Of a stretch of 64,000 bases of DNA, positions 37,361 through 47,140 are shown in pieces; positions within the stretch are counted from its first letter, which is position 1; each line of letters opens with the position of its first letter. The DNA lies in assembly GCF_023223525.1 (NCBI RefSeq), contig NZ_JALPRX010000057.1:1-64000 (forward strand). The letters run 5' to 3'. The stretch is from Roseomonas acroporae (GTDB taxonomy: Bacteria; Pseudomonadota; Alphaproteobacteria; Acetobacterales; Acetobacteraceae). The notes under the pieces were generated by a model that saw nothing but the letters and a program-made list of their open reading frames with translations, had not been told where the DNA came from and did no database searches. Made by a program: the position numbers and the translations under genes.

Positions 37361-38098
37361 CTACGCCGCCGCCCGGTCCTCGCCCTGGCGCGAGAGGATC
37401 GCCCCGAATTCCGAGGCGAAGCCCTCCATGCGCGCGGCGAAGCGGCCGAGGTCGGTGGAGATCTTGTTGTAGGCGAGCACCGCCGGGATGGCGGCGACGA
37501 GGCCCATGGCCGTCGCGAACAGCGCCTCGGCGATGCCCGGCGCCACCACGGCGAGGTTGGTGTTGTTCATGCCCGCGATCGCCGCGAAGCTGTTCATGAT
37601 GCCCCACACCGTGCCGAACAGGCCGACGAAGGGCGCCACCGAGCCGACCGAGGCGAGGAACACCATCCAGCGCTCCAGCACGTCCATCTCGCGCTGGATC
37701 GTCACGTTCATGGCGCGCTCGGTGCGGTCCTGCACGCCGGCGAGCGAGACGTCCGAGCCGATGCCGCGGCTGGCGGAGCGGCGCCACTCCTTCATGGCGG
37801 CGCCGAACACGGCGGCCATCGGGTGGGTCGGGCGCTCGCCCTCGCTGTCCTGCAGCGCGTCCAGGCTGCCGCCGGACCAGAACCGGTCCTCGAAGGCGTC
37901 CGCCGCGCGGTTGATCCGGCGCAGCGTGGTCCACTTCTCGAAGACGATCGCCCAGACCCAGATGCTGGCCGCGATCAGCAGCAGCATCACGAGCTTCACG
38001 ATCCAGTCGGCCTGCATGAACAGGCCCCACAGCGACAGGTCGTGCGCCGCCGAGGCCGCCTGCGCGGCAAGGTCGGTCGTGTTCACGGTGCGGTCCAA
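37361..38098 (-). CDS. tolQ: Tol-Pal proton channel subunit TolQ
   Basis: ExbB/TolQ-family inner-membrane protein of 245 residues with three predicted helices. Seen: SLWGLFMQADWIVKLVMLLLIAASIWVWAIVFEKW at the N-terminus, then cytoplasmic loop, and the channel helices VFLASVGSVAPFVGLFGTVWGIMNSF and GIAEALFATAMGLVAAIPAVLAYN, which line the proton path. First gene of the tol cluster (tolQ-tolR-tolA-tolB-pal-cpoB). The preceding 208-bp gap separates it from ybgC, so a tol promoter probably lies there. Confidence 0.94.
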   Translation of the reverse strand: MDRTVNTTDLAAQAASAAHDLSLWGLFMQADWIVKLVMLLLIAASIWVWAIVFEKWTTLRRINRAADAFEDRFWSGGSLDALQDSEGERPTHPMAAVFGAAMKEWRRSASRGIGSDVSLAGVQDRTERAMNVTIQREMDVLERWMVFLASVGSVAPFVGLFGTVWGIMNSFAAIAGMNNTNLAVVAPGIAEALFATAMGLVAAIPAVLAYNKISTDLGRFAARMEGFASEFGAILSRQGEDRAAA

Positions 38099-38306
38099 GC
38101 CAGCAACTCCCCCTCAGCCACCCGGCGCCGCGTCGCGGCCGGCCGGGCTCGGCAATCCCCCGGAACCCGCGCGCCCGGTCGGGCGGCCGTCCCGTCATCC
38201 CCCCGGAACGGCCCCGGGCGTCTCCCGCGGCCTTCCCCGGCCGCGCCGCCTCCGGCACCCCCGGAGGCTGTCCCAGGTCGGTTTCCTCGGGGCAGCCCGG
38301 CCAGCC

Positions 38307-38753
38307 TCACGCCGGCACCACCAGCGCCCGCAGCGCGGAGCGCCAGGGCTCGGGCAACGGCACCGGGCGCAGGCTGTCGCGGCCGATGCAGGCCAGGTCC
38401 ACCCGCAGCACCGCCGCCGGCGGCCCGGCCGCCGAGTCCGGCGCATCCCCCTCGTCCGGGACGCGCCGTATCGCCTGCCTGAGGCTGAGGGAAGCGCCGC
38501 GGACGCGGGTCAGCGTCGTTTCCACCACCAGGGCGTCGTCCAGACGGGCGGGGCGCAGATACTCCACTTCCAGACGCTGCACCACGAGTATCGAAGCGTG
38601 ACGGTCGATCATCGCCTGATGCGGCAGGCCGAGGGCCCGCAGGCACTCCGTCCGCGCCCGCTCGGCGAAGCGCAGGTAGTTGGCGTGGTAGACCACCCCG
38701 CCCGCATCGGTGTCCTCGAAATAGACGCGGAGCGGGAAGCGGTGCGCCTGCAT
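38307..38753 (-). CDS. ybgC: Tol-Pal-associated acyl-CoA thioesterase YbgC
   Basis: Hotdog-fold thioesterase of 148 residues. The signature YFEDTDAGGVVYHANYLRFAERARTE holds the catalytic aspartate (Asp in TDAGG). Usual position at the start of tol-pal clusters. It hydrolyses short- and long-chain acyl-CoA or acyl-ACP esters in vitro. The C-terminal third is Pro/Ala-rich. ATG follows no clear ribosome site. Confidence 0.92.
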   Translation of the reverse strand: MQAHRFPLRVYFEDTDAGGVVYHANYLRFAERARTECLRALGLPHQAMIDRHASILVVQRLEVEYLRPARLDDALVVETTLTRVRGASLSLRQAIRRVPDEGDAPDSAAGPPAAVLRVDLACIGRDSLRPVPLPEPWRSALRALVVPA

Positions 38754-38931
38754 GGCCCGGTGGTAGCGCGGGCGCCGGCTTCACACCAGACCTAAACGGC
38801 TTCGCGCAAGCAACTGGAAATGAAACAGGCTTGCCAGGACAGGCGAGTTCCGGCCGGGGCCGGCCCCCGCCCCGCCGGGGCGCCGCGGCGGCGCGCGGCC
38901 GGCGGGCTGCCCGGCCCGCCGGCGATCCGCC

Positions 38932-40071
38932 TCAGAACTCCTCCCGCTCCACCGGCAGCACGCCGCGCGCCAGCAGGTCGAGCTGGAGCCCGGCGGCGGC
39001 CGGCGGCGCCATGTTGAGGTGCCGCCAGCCCGGCTCGCCCAGCACCCGGCCGCGCGGGGTGCGCAGCACCAACCCCTCCTGGATCAGGTAGGGCTCGATC
39101 ACCTCCTCCAGCGTGTCGCGGCTCTCGGAGAGCGCCGCCGCCAGGGTCTCGATGCCGACCGGGCCACCGTTGTGGTGCTCGGCGATGCGGCGGAGGTAGC
39201 GGCGGTCCATCGCGTCGAGGCCCATCCGGTCCACCTCCAGCCGGGCCAGCGCGTCGTCGGCCAGCGCCCGGTCGGCGGGGCGGCCGGCGACGGCGGCGAA
39301 GTCGCGTACCCGGCGCAGCAGCCGCCCGGCGATGCGCGGCGTGCCGCGCGAGCGCGTCGCGATCTCCCGCGCCCCGTCCTCGGTCAGCGAGAAGCCGAGC
39401 TTTCGGGCACCGCGCGCGACGATCTGCAACAATTCGTCGGGCGTGTAGAACACCAGCCGCAGCGGGATGCCGAAGCGGTCGCGCAGCGGCTGCGTCAGCA
39501 GGCCCGAGCGGGTGGTGGCGCCGACCAGGGTGAAGGGCGGCAGGTCGATGCGCACGGTGCGCGCCGCCGGCCCCTCGCCGATGATGAGGTCGAGCTGGAA
39601 GTCCTCCATGGCCGGGTAGAGGGTTTCCTCGATCGCCGGCTGGAGGCGGTGGATCTCGTCCACGAACAGCACGTCGCGCGGCTGCAGGTTGGTCAGGATC
39701 GCGGCGAGGTCGCCGGCGCGTTGCAGCACCGGGCCGGAGGTGGCGCGGAAGCCGACGCCCAACTCGCGCGCCACGATCTGCGCCAGCGTGGTCTTGCCGA
39801 GGCCCGGCGGGCCGTGGAACAGCACGTGGTCCATCGCCTCGTCGCGCCCGCGGGCGGCGGCGACGAACACCTTGAGGTTCTCGCGCAGCGACCGCTGGCC
39901 GGTGAAGTCGTCGAGGGTCTGTGGGCGCAGCGCGTTCTCGCCCGTGTCCTCCTCCTGCCGCTCCGGGGCGGTGAGGCGGTCCTCGGGCTCGAACGCCGTC
40001 TCCGGCGGCGCGGCCTGCGGGCGGCCGCGGGGGCCCCTTCCCCCACCCCTGGCCTTGCCGGTGCCGCTCAT
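38932..40071 (-). CDS. ruvB: Holliday junction branch-migration helicase RuvB
   Basis: AAA+ motor of 379 residues (usual about 340). Walker A GPPGLGKT is at 87-94; Walker B and sensor segments [50 protein letters not shown] and the C-terminal winged helix [31 protein letters not shown] are intact. A 45-residue Pro/Gly/Glu N-terminal extension precedes the core. The ATG overlaps the ruvA stop (ATGA). It forms the RuvAB complex with RuvA. Confidence 0.95.
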   Translation of the reverse strand: MSGTGKARGGGRGPRGRPQAAPPETAFEPEDRLTAPERQEEDTGENALRPQTLDDFTGQRSLRENLKVFVAAARGRDEAMDHVLFHGPPGLGKTTLAQIVARELGVGFRATSGPVLQRAGDLAAILTNLQPRDVLFVDEIHRLQPAIEETLYPAMEDFQLDLIIGEGPAARTVRIDLPPFTLVGATTRSGLLTQPLRDRFGIPLRLVFYTPDELLQIVARGARKLGFSLTEDGAREIATRSRGTPRIAGRLLRRVRDFAAVAGRPADRALADDALARLEVDRMGLDAMDRRYLRRIAEHHNGGPVGIETLAAALSESRDTLEEVIEPYLIQEGLVLRTPRGRVLGEPGWRHLNMAPPAAAGLQLDLLARGVLPVEREEF

Positions 40072-40685
40072 CGGGCCAGCTCCTTCAGGCTGTCGCGGAT
40101 CACCGCGTCGAGCCGCGCCCCGGCGCCGAGGCGGGCCATGACGCGCGAGACGGCGCCCGCCGCCTCCGGCCGCTTCATGCCGAGGTTGAGCAGGGCCGAG
40201 ACCGCGTCCGCCTCGACGCCGGCCGGCAGCGGCGGCGCGGCCGCGGCGGCGGCACCGGAGACGGCGGTGGCGGCCAGGGCGGGCATGGCGCCGGCCCATT
40301 CGCGCAGCTCCGTCACCAGCCGCTCGGCGAGGCGGGCGCCGACGCCGTTGGCCTGGCGCAGCGCCGCCTTGTCGCCGCCGCGCACCGCGCCGGCGAGCTG
40401 CTCGGGGGTCAGGGCGGAGAGGATGTCGAGCGCCACCTTGGGGCCGACGCCCTGGATGGCGGTGAGCCTGCGGAAGCAGTCCCGCTCGGCGCGCTGGGCG
40501 AAGCCGTAGAGGGTGATGGCGTCCTGCCGCACCTGCGTCTCCACCAGCACCGAGACCACGCCTTCCGTGGCGGCGAGCCGGTCGAGGGTCTTCTGGGAGC
40601 AGGAGAGCAGGTAGCCGACGCCGTTGACGTCGAGGAGGCAGCCATCCCCGTGCTCGACGAGGCGGCCCGTCAGTTTGCCGATCAT
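40068..40685 (-). CDS. ruvA: Holliday junction-binding protein RuvA
   Basis: Tetrameric junction-binding subunit of 205 residues. OB fold: [30 protein letters not shown] and [35 protein letters not shown], the first helix-hairpin-helix; the second is [24 protein letters not shown]. Flexible Ala/Pro linker then domain III ([22 protein letters not shown]), which contacts RuvB. It starts 309 bases after ruvC; ruvB overlaps its end. Confidence 0.95.
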   Translation of the reverse strand: MIGKLTGRLVEHGDGCLLDVNGVGYLLSCSQKTLDRLAATEGVVSVLVETQVRQDAITLYGFAQRAERDCFRRLTAIQGVGPKVALDILSALTPEQLAGAVRGGDKAALRQANGVGARLAERLVTELREWAGAMPALAATAVSGAAAAAAPPLPAGVEADAVSALLNLGMKRPEAAGAVSRVMARLGAGARLDAVIRDSLKELAR

Positions 40686-40994
40686 GCAGCTCGCTTGGTG
40701 TCCGGCGCGCGGTGAGGACCGGATTCCCGGCCCGGCGCAGGTTGCCTGTATACGCCGCTCCCCGGCGCACGTCTCTCCCGACGCGCCACCCGTCGATCCC
40801 GCGAGCGCCGCCGGCGGCCGCCGCCGCGAGGCGGAAGGGCGCGACCGCCGGGCGGCCGGCGCCGGCCTTCCCGGCGCGGCGCGGCATCGACCGCCGGCGT
40901 GCCTCTTTGTCGCGCCGATCCCTGGCGCGCCGATCCCCGCCGCGCCGATCCCTGGCGCCGATCCCCGGGCGGCGCACGCCGCGGCGCCGCGGCC
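40686..40994. repeat. ruvC-ruvA gap with 15-bp tandem repeat
   Basis: 309 noncoding bases between ruvC and ruvA, which are usually adjacent. A 15-bp repeat GCGCCGATCCCTGGC-type occupies 40912-40965 in three full units and a partial one. No gene is convincing. The remainder is featureless high-GC sequence. Confidence 0.6.
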
Positions 40995-41549
40995 TCAGCG
41001 CGCCGCGGCGCGCTGCCGGGCGGCCGCCCAGCCCATCCGGGTCGAGCGGTGGTTGGCGTGGCAGATCGCCACCGCCAGCGCGTCCGCCGCGTCGGCACGC
41101 AGGAGGCGGGCGCCCGGCAGCAGGTGGCGCACCATGGCCGCCACCTGCACCTTCTCGGCATGGCCGTTGCCAACCACGGCGCGCTTGACCTCCATCGCCT
41201 GGTACTCGGCGACCTCGATGCCGAACAGGGCGGGCGCGAGCATCACCACGCCGCGCGCCTGGCCGAGCTTGAGCGCGGCGGCCGGGTTCTTGTTGACGTA
41301 GGTGTGCTCCACCGCCGCCTCGTCCGGCCGCCACGCCTCCAGCAGCGTCGCCAGCGCCCGGTGGAGCTGCGTCAGCCGGGTGGAGAGGGGCAGGTCGGCC
41401 TCGGTGGAGACCACCCCGTCGGCGAGGTGGCGCAGCCGGCTGCCGGCGCTCTCCAGCACGCCCCAGCCCGTGTGCTGCAGGCCGGGATCGAGGCCGAGGA
41501 TGCGCACCGGCCGCGCCGCCACGCCCGGCAGGGAGCCGGGAGGCGCCAT
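40995..41549 (-). CDS. ruvC: Holliday junction endonuclease RuvC
   Basis: RNase H-fold resolvase of 184 residues. Catalytic acids: Asp21 ([14 protein letters not shown]), Glu81 ([23 protein letters not shown]), Asp153 and Asp156 ([14 protein letters not shown]). The order ruvC-ruvA-ruvB is conserved, but here a 309-bp gap splits ruvC from ruvA. A GGGAGGCGCC-type site precedes the ATG at 41549. Starts 29 bases after yebC. Confidence 0.95.
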   Translation of the reverse strand: MAPPGSLPGVAARPVRILGLDPGLQHTGWGVLESAGSRLRHLADGVVSTEADLPLSTRLTQLHRALATLLEAWRPDEAAVEHTYVNKNPAAALKLGQARGVVMLAPALFGIEVAEYQAMEVKRAVVGNGHAEKVQVAAMVRHLLPGARLLRADAADALAVAICHANHRSTRMGWAAARQRAAAR

Positions 41550-41578
41550 GGCACCGGGCGGGACGGCGCGCACGCGGC

Positions 41579-42331
41579 TCAGGCCGAGAGCCGCTCGGCC
41601 ACGGCCTCCGAGACCTCGAAATTGGCGTAGACGTTCTGCACGTCGTCGTGGTCGTCGAGGATGTCGAGCAGCTTCAGCACGCCCTTGGCCTGCTCCTCGT
41701 CGAGCGCCACGGTGGCGTTGGGGCGCCATTCGAGCCTCGCGCTCTCGGCCGCGCCGAATTTCTCCTCCAGCGCGTCGCGCACGGCGAACAGGTCCTCCAC
41801 GGCGGTGCGGATCTCGTGCCCGTCCTCGTCGTCGCTCTCCACGTCGGCGGCGCCGGCCTCGATCGCGGCCTCCAGCATGGCGTCCTCGCCGGCGACGGCG
41901 AAGGGGTAGCGGATCACGCCCTGCCGCTCGAACTGGAACGCCACCGAGCCGGTCTCGCCCAGCGCCCCCCCGTGCTTGGCGAAGGCCGAGCGCAGATCGG
42001 AGGCGGTGCGGTTGCGGTTGTCGGTCAGGCTCTCGACGATGACGGCGACGCCGGCGGGGCCGTAGCCCTCGTAGCGCACCTCCTCGTAATTCTCGCCCTC
42101 GGCGCCGGCGGCGGCGCGCTTGATGGCGCGGTCCACCGTGTCGCGCGGCATGTTGGCGACGAGGGCCGCCTTCACGGCGGCGCGCAGGCGCGGGTTGTGG
42201 GCGGGGTCCGGCAGGCCGAGCTTGGCCGAGACCGTGATCTCGCGGATCAGCTTGCCGAAGGCACGCGCCTTCTTGACGCTCTGCGCACCCTTGCGGTGCA
42301 TGATGTTCTTGGCGTGCGAGTGCCCAGCCAT
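41579..42331 (-). CDS. yebC: YebC/PmpR-family transcriptional regulator
   Basis: Conserved cytoplasmic protein of 250 residues. The N-terminus [34 protein letters not shown] is the family hallmark, with [34 protein letters not shown] and an acidic C-terminal domain. Members bind DNA or affect translation of difficult sequences. Its position just upstream of ruvC is conserved. ATG fixed by the hallmark start; the upstream frame is noise. Confidence 0.95.
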   Translation of the reverse strand: MAGHSHAKNIMHRKGAQSVKKARAFGKLIREITVSAKLGLPDPAHNPRLRAAVKAALVANMPRDTVDRAIKRAAAGAEGENYEEVRYEGYGPAGVAVIVESLTDNRNRTASDLRSAFAKHGGALGETGSVAFQFERQGVIRYPFAVAGEDAMLEAAIEAGAADVESDDEDGHEIRTAVEDLFAVRDALEEKFGAAESARLEWRPNATVALDEEQAKGVLKLLDILDDHDDVQNVYANFEVSEAVAERLSA

Positions 42332-43173
42332 GGGGTCTGCTGCTCCGGGAAGCGGGTGTTTCAGGTCAGCGACATGCCCCAGCGGCGACGCCGCTTCAAC
42401 TCCAACCGGCGCGGGAAGGCCATGCCGGGGCGTCCTTCTCCCGTTCCCCGCCACCGGATCTCCGCTCCCCGGTCTGCATGGCCGGACGGGAACGGCGCGC
42501 CGGGGCTGCGGCCCCGGCCGGTCCGGCGGGCACCGCCACGCCACGCGACCTGGCGGCCCTGCCCGGTCCGCCGGGCCGCGCGGCGCGCTTCCATGGCCGG
42601 CGCCCCCGGCCCACCGGCGGATTCGCCCCCGGCCGGGCACCGCGACCGGGGCCGAGATCCGGGCCGTGGCGGAAGCGGAGGCGGAGAACGCCTCGCGGTC
42701 CGGCAGGGGAGGCCCGGTTTGCCACGCCGGGCTGGCGCCGCTCCGTTTCGCAGTTGCGTGATGGCCATTCCTCGCAACTGCGTGATAGAAGGGTCCGCGT
42801 CGCGGGCACGCCGGTGCCGGGGCTCCGGCGGTCCCGGCCGGAACCGCCGCCGCGACCCGCCACGGCCGATCCGCGGACCGGGGCAGCGCCGCGCCCTCGG
42901 ACCCGGGGCATTCGAGAGAGGGGCTCGATCCCGGATTGCCCTCCCCGCTCCCGCCCGCGACCCCGGCCACCGACAGCCGGGTCGATGTCCGCCCCCCTCG
43001 CCCCCGGTGCCATTGCCGCATGGCCCCGACGTCCAGAAACCTGCGCGCAGGAGAAGATCCGATGCCGGCTGGCCCAGGCCACCACCCGTCCCGGACGCGA
43101 ACCGGTACCGGCGGCGAACGCTTCCGTGGCTGATCCCTCGGGCCACGCGCCGGCCGCCGGCGCCGCGAACGGC
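42332..43173. other. Long noncoding gap upstream of the glycosyltransferase
   Basis: About 840 bases without a convincing gene, although Arg/Pro-rich frames cross it on both strands. An inverted repeat CAGTTGCG / CGCAACTG lies at 42751-42758 and 42773-42780, with the overlapping direct repeat TGCGTGAT at both arms. It could be an operator or the remains of a mobile element. Nothing else is visible. Confidence 0.5.
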
Positions 43174-44412
43174 ATGGGCGCGCCGGGGTCGGGGCGGGAC
43201 GCGGCGTCGCCGGTCCTCTCCGTGCTGGCCCCGGTCGGCTACCCCTGGCAGTTCAACGGGCCGCGCCGCTCCCGGCACCGGATCGACAACCGCCTGTTCG
43301 TGCCGGTGAACAAGCTCTCGACTCGCTACGAGGGCGTGACGATGCTGAACCCGTGGCCGCCGCGGCGCTTCGACCTGCTGCACGGCTTCAACCGCATCCC
43401 CCTCACCCGCCTGCCCTTCATCCTCGGCTTCGAATCCCACCTGCCCCGCGCCTTCGGGATGGAGGGAAGCGGCTACTGGAACCGGCTGGTGGACCGCCTC
43501 GCCTCGCCGCAGTGCCGCGCCATCGTCGCGATCTCGGAACGCGCACGCCGGGTCTTCCTCGACCAGCACCGCGACGATCCGCGCCTGGAGGCGCTGCGCG
43601 CGAAGCTGATCGTCCGCTATCCGAACATGCCCGTCCCGGCCATCGAGGACCGGCTGGCCGGGGAGCAGCCAGGGGAGCGACCAGGAGAGCAGCCGGAGAC
43701 GATGCGGCTGCTCTTCGTCGGCAGCCACTTCGCGCGCAAGGGCGGCTGCGTCGCCGTCCGGATCGCCGAGATGGCGCGGGAGCGCGGGCTGCCGATCGAG
43801 GTGACGGTGATCTCGAAGCTCGAGGTCGGCGCCTGCAGCTGGACCGACCCCACGAACCAGGACTTCTACAAGCCCTACTTCGAACTGCTGAAGGCGCCCA
43901 ACGTCGTCTTCCACCAGGGGCTGCCCAACGCGGCGGTGCTGCAGGCGCTGCAGCGCTCGCACTTCTCGCTGCTGCCGACCTTCAGCGACACCTTCGGCTT
44001 CAGCGCGATCGAGGCGATGATGAACTTCGCCCCCGTGCTCGGGACGCGGCAGGGCGCGCTGCCGGAATTCATCACCGACGGCGAGAACGGCCTGCTGCTC
44101 GACCTGCCGCTCGACCACCTCGACGAATGGGTCCACTCCTCCTCGCGCGAGCGCGGCACCGCCGCCTTCGAGCGCATGTTCCGCGACGAGGTGACGCGGC
44201 TGGCCGAGGCTTCGCTGGCCAGGCTGCTGCCGCTCTGGGAGGACCAGCCACGCCTGCACGCCATGCGGCGCGCGGCGCGCGAGACCTCCACCCGCCTGTT
44301 CGACGCGGATGCGGCCAGCCGCTTCTGGGACGACTTCTACGTCGAGGCGCTGCGCCGGCCCCTGCAGGTGTCGTCGGCGGGGTCCGCGGCGTCCGGCTGG
44401 CAGGCCGCCTGA
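43174..44412 (+). CDS. GT4-family glycosyltransferase
   Basis: Family-4 glycosyltransferase of about 412 residues. The N-terminal half carries a Rossmann-like domain ([45 protein letters not shown]) and the C-terminal half the donor-binding domain: [85 protein letters not shown], with the E-x7-E-like motif. Donor and acceptor unknown. Start uncertain: ATG at 43174 lacks an RBS, and a GTG at 43126 is in frame. It stands isolated, transcribed away from yebC. Confidence 0.85.
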   Translation: MGAPGSGRDAASPVLSVLAPVGYPWQFNGPRRSRHRIDNRLFVPVNKLSTRYEGVTMLNPWPPRRFDLLHGFNRIPLTRLPFILGFESHLPRAFGMEGSGYWNRLVDRLASPQCRAIVAISERARRVFLDQHRDDPRLEALRAKLIVRYPNMPVPAIEDRLAGEQPGERPGEQPETMRLLFVGSHFARKGGCVAVRIAEMARERGLPIEVTVISKLEVGACSWTDPTNQDFYKPYFELLKAPNVVFHQGLPNAAVLQALQRSHFSLLPTFSDTFGFSAIEAMMNFAPVLGTRQGALPEFITDGENGLLLDLPLDHLDEWVHSSSRERGTAAFERMFRDEVTRLAEASLARLLPLWEDQPRLHAMRRAARETSTRLFDADAASRFWDDFYVEALRRPLQVSSAGSAASGWQAA

Positions 44413-44489
44413 GGGCGGGGCCGGCGCGGGCGACCGCGAAGGCCGCCCCCAAAGGCCGGCCCCCGCCGCCCTCCCGCAACGGCGGCCCG

Positions 44490-45311
44490 TCAGGCCGCCG
44501 GCATCGCCTGGGACAGCCGCCCGCCCACCCGCAGCGGCTCGATGCGGCGGGCGAGGCCGGTGGCGTCGTCCGTCTCCACCAGCACGCCGCACACCGTGGC
44601 CTCGCCCTCGGCGGGGGCGAGCCGCTCGCCCGGCATCTTGCGCCAGAAGCGCAGCGCGGCCCCGCCCTTCTGCATGCCGATCACGCTGTCGTAGTCGCCG
44701 CACATGCCGGCATCGGTCATGTAGGCGGTGCCGTCGGGCAGGATCTGGTGGTCGGCCGAGGGGGTGTGGGTATGGGTGCCCACCACCAGGCTCACCTTGC
44801 CGTCGAAGCTGTGGCCGAAGGCCATCTTCTCGCTGCTGGCCTCGGCATGGAAATCCACCAGCGCGGCGTGGATGGTGCCGCCCGCGCCCATGCGGTGGCG
44901 CGCCAGCTCGGCCTGGACGGCGCGGAACGGATCGTCGAGCGGATCCATGAACAGCCGCCCCATGGCGTTGACCACCAGGGCGCGCCGGCCGCCCGGCAGG
45001 TCGAGCACCGTGGCGCCGCGCCCCGGCGTGCCGGGCGGGAAGTTGATCGGCCGCAGCAGGCGCGGCTCCTGGTCCAGGTAGGGGATGATCTCCCGGCGGT
45101 CCCAGGCATGGTTGCCGAGCGTCAGCGCGTCGGCGCCCGCCGCCAGGAAGCCGCGCGCCATGTCGGGCGCGAGGCCGAAGCCGTGGCTGGCGTTCTCGGC
45201 GTTCACCACCACGAGGTCCGGCGCCAGCGCCGCGCGCAGCGCCGGCAGCCGCGCCATCACCGCGTCACGGCCGGAACGGCCCACCACGTCGCCCAGGAAC
45301 AGCAGCTTCAC
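44490..45311 (-). CDS. YmdB-family metallophosphoesterase
   Basis: Calcineurin-like phosphodiesterase of 273 residues. Metal ligands appear in LFLGDVVGRSGRD, VVVNAENASHG, TLGNHAWDRREI, VDFHAEASSEK and VVGTHTHTPSADHQIL. Bacillus YmdB hydrolyses 2',3'-cyclic nucleotides and influences RNA turnover; the related family here is uncharacterised in most alphaproteobacteria. Start ATG overlaps the fau stop by four bases (ATGA), so the two are coupled. Position next to fau is frequent in alphaproteobacteria. Confidence 0.92.
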   Translation of the reverse strand: MKLLFLGDVVGRSGRDAVMARLPALRAALAPDLVVVNAENASHGFGLAPDMARGFLAAGADALTLGNHAWDRREIIPYLDQEPRLLRPINFPPGTPGRGATVLDLPGGRRALVVNAMGRLFMDPLDDPFRAVQAELARHRMGAGGTIHAALVDFHAEASSEKMAFGHSFDGKVSLVVGTHTHTPSADHQILPDGTAYMTDAGMCGDYDSVIGMQKGGAALRFWRKMPGERLAPAEGEATVCGVLVETDDATGLARRIEPLRVGGRLSQAMPAA

Positions 45312-45964
45312 CCGATTTCCCCGCAGGTCACGATGCCACGCTCGGTGGCGATGCGCGGCAGGCGGAAATCCTCCGGCCCCGCCGGCACCTCCGCCATCTC
45401 CTGCCCCGCATGCGCGACGCCGAGCGGCACGGCGCCGGGCAGCAGCGGCAGCGTGCGGTCGTAGTAGCCGCCGCCGTAGCCGAGCCGCCGGCCCGCGCGG
45501 TCGAAGGCCAGCAGCGGCACCAGCAGCCAGTCCGGCCGCATCGCCTCGCCCGCCGCCGGCTGGCGCGTGCCGAGCGGGCCGCGCGCCAGCGCCTCGCCGG
45601 GGCGCCAGCGGCGGAAGCCGAGCGGCTGGCCGCGCGGCGGCGTCACCGGCAGGGCGATCGCGTAGCCGCGCGCCGCCAGCACCTCCAGCAGGGGCCGCGG
45701 GTCGATCTCGTCGCCCATCGGCCAGAAGCCGCCGATCACGGCGCCGGCCGGTGGCGGGGCCTCGCGCAGCACGTGGGCGGCGAGGCGCGCGCCGTGCGCC
45801 GGGTCCGCCGCGGCGGCACGGGCGGCGAGCGCGGCGCGGCGCGCCCCGGCCTTCAGCGAGTGGAGATCCGGAATGCCGGGATCCGGAATGCCGGGATCCG
45901 GGATACTGGGCGCGTCGGCCGGCGGGCCGGCGGCGCTGCCGGGAAAGGGGTGCGGAGCCGCCAT
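45308..45964 (-). CDS. fau: 5-formyltetrahydrofolate cyclo-ligase
   Basis: ATP-dependent enzyme (218 residues) converting 5-formyl-THF to 5,10-methenyl-THF. Visible: GAVIGGFWPMGDEIDPRPLLEVLAARG, substrate segment RPDWLLVPLLAFDRAGRRLGYGGGYYDRTLPLLP and the terminal LPRIATERGIV. The N-terminal 30 residues contain a DPGIPDPGIPD repeat encoded by a 15-bp tandem DNA repeat (45865-45909), so a downstream start is possible. It follows the 6S RNA as in many proteobacteria. Confidence 0.93.
   Translation of the reverse strand: MAAPHPFPGSAAGPPADAPSIPDPGIPDPGIPDLHSLKAGARRAALAARAAAADPAHGARLAAHVLREAPPPAGAVIGGFWPMGDEIDPRPLLEVLAARGYAIALPVTPPRGQPLGFRRWRPGEALARGPLGTRQPAAGEAMRPDWLLVPLLAFDRAGRRLGYGGGYYDRTLPLLPGAVPLGVAHAGQEMAEVPAGPEDFRLPRIATERGIVTCGEIG
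45865..45909. repeat. 15-bp tandem repeat in the fau 5' end
   Basis: Three units of GATCCGGAATGCCGG at 45865, 45880 and 45895. They lie inside the fau coding region and encode an IPDPG repeat. The unit is near-identical in design to other 15-bp repeats in this window. Confidence 0.65.
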
Positions 45965-45966
45965 GG

Positions 45967-46110
45967 CCGTTGGCGTTCTATCCTCCCAAGGCCTGCTAAC
46001 GCAGGTGGGCGCCGGATACCCGGACCACGATCCGGGCAGCGCCAGCTCCCGGAGGACGCTTATTGGCCCTGGGGATACGATGCCTGACGCACCTGGCAGC
46101 TCCGCCCTGC
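45967..46110 (-). ncRNA. ssrS: Probable 6S RNA
   Basis: The 150-base zapA-fau gap is where 6S RNA lies in most proteobacteria. On the minus strand it folds as a long imperfect rod: TATCC..AGGGCC pairs with GGCCTTG..GGATA, and an apical hairpin CCCGGA/TCCGGG has a 6-nt loop. The internal bubble is consistent with the sigma70-promoter-mimic structure. Ends are approximate. Covariance search was not possible, so identity rests on position, size and fold. Confidence 0.65.
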
Positions 46111-46114
46111 AAAG

Positions 46115-46447
46115 CTAGGGATGCTCGAGCGTCTGGGCAATGCCCTCGATGCGTTCGGCGATTCGCGACAGCCGGTCGGCGAGGCCGGCATCGGCGGCCG
46201 GGCGCGGCAGCGGCGGCTGGCCGGCACGGGCGCGCTCCACGTCCACGCGCAGGTCGTGCACGTCGTCGGCCAGCAGCAGGGCGGCGAGCAGCAGCAGCCG
46301 CGCCTCGCCGAACTGCCCGCCCATCGCCTTGACCTTGCCGACCTTGATCTCGACCTCGGCGGCGAGCTGGAGCAGGTGCTGCTCCTGCCCGTCCTCGCAG
46401 CTCACCGGATGGCTGTAGCCGTTGACGCGGACCGTGACCTGACCCAT
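46115..46447 (-). CDS. zapA: Cell division protein ZapA
   Basis: FtsZ-ring stabilising protein of 110 residues. The N-terminus MGQVTVRVNGYSHPVSCEDGQEQHLLQLAAEVEIKV is typical, followed by a helical, coiled-coil C-terminus (LADRLSRIAERIEGIAQTLE). It works with FtsZ in ring formation. It starts nine bases after the preceding coiled-coil gene. Confidence 0.93.
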   Translation of the reverse strand: MGQVTVRVNGYSHPVSCEDGQEQHLLQLAAEVEIKVGKVKAMGGQFGEARLLLLAALLLADDVHDLRVDVERARAGQPPLPRPAADAGLADRLSRIAERIEGIAQTLEHP

Positions 46448-46456
46448 GCGGCCCCC

Positions 46457-47017
46457 CTATCGCCTCTCGTCGTGGAAGCCGCTGCCGCCATAGGCGGTGT
46501 CGGGCGCCCCGCCGCCGGAAGCGCCGCCGTCCGGCCCGCCGTCGGACGAGCGGTAGGGCGGGTATCCCTGCACCGGCCAGCTGCCGGGCTGCTGCGGCGC
46601 ATCGTCCGGTCCTGGTCCCGCTGGCGGCGGATCGGACGGCGACGGCTCATCGCCCGTGTCGAAGCGCGGCAGCGCGGCGTGCGGCGCCTCGCCGGGGCCC
46701 GGTCCTTCCGGCTCCGCCACCGGGGGCGCCACCGGGGACGCCATGTCGTCCGGCGCGCCGCCGGCCGGCCGCGCCATGGCGGCCTCGTCGGTCAGCGCCG
46801 CCTCGCCCAGCACGTTGCGCAGCTTGCCGATGGTGGCGTCCAGCCGCTCGGCTAGGGCCGTGATCGCGGCATGCGAGGAGACCGCGCCCATGGCGGCATC
46901 CTGGCGCGCTTCCGAGAGCTCCCGCAGCCGGTCCGAGGCCAGCCGGGCGAGGCGCTCCACGGCCGCTTCCAGCCTCGCCGCCGCCAGGCTGAGGGGGTCC
47001 GTACCGCTCTCACTCAT
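46457..47017 (-). CDS. Coiled-coil protein upstream of zapA (DUF4164-like)
   Basis: 186-residue protein. Residues 8-70 are a helix with heptad character (DPLSLAAARLEAAVERLARLASDRLRELSEARQDAA and ERLDATIGKLRNVLGE). The rest is Pro/Gly/Ala/Asp-rich and looks disordered. Small coiled-coil proteins of the DUF4164 type precede zapA in other alphaproteobacteria, which fits, but their C-terminal tail is normally absent. Start at the ATG at 47017; the longer frame from 47122 is unlikely. Function probably divisome-related by context only. Confidence 0.7.
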   Translation of the reverse strand: MSESGTDPLSLAAARLEAAVERLARLASDRLRELSEARQDAAMGAVSSHAAITALAERLDATIGKLRNVLGEAALTDEAAMARPAGGAPDDMASPVAPPVAEPEGPGPGEAPHAALPRFDTGDEPSPSDPPPAGPGPDDAPQQPGSWPVQGYPPYRSSDGGPDGGASGGGAPDTAYGGSGFHDERR

Positions 47018-47140
47018 CGTCCCGTCGAACACCCTTCGCGGCCTGGCGGCCCGGGCAGCGGCGCGCGCTGCAAGGCGCATTGCGTAACCCTGCCCGGGCG
47101 TGCTGGAACCCTTTGCACGCAAGGGGTGGAAGGGTCAACG

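Noticed and set aside
33993-38258. 1421-codon leftward ORF from tolB through tolQ
   Set aside because: Only the 3' part is TolB. The rest is an open frame in GC-rich DNA over the real tolA, tolR and tolQ frames.
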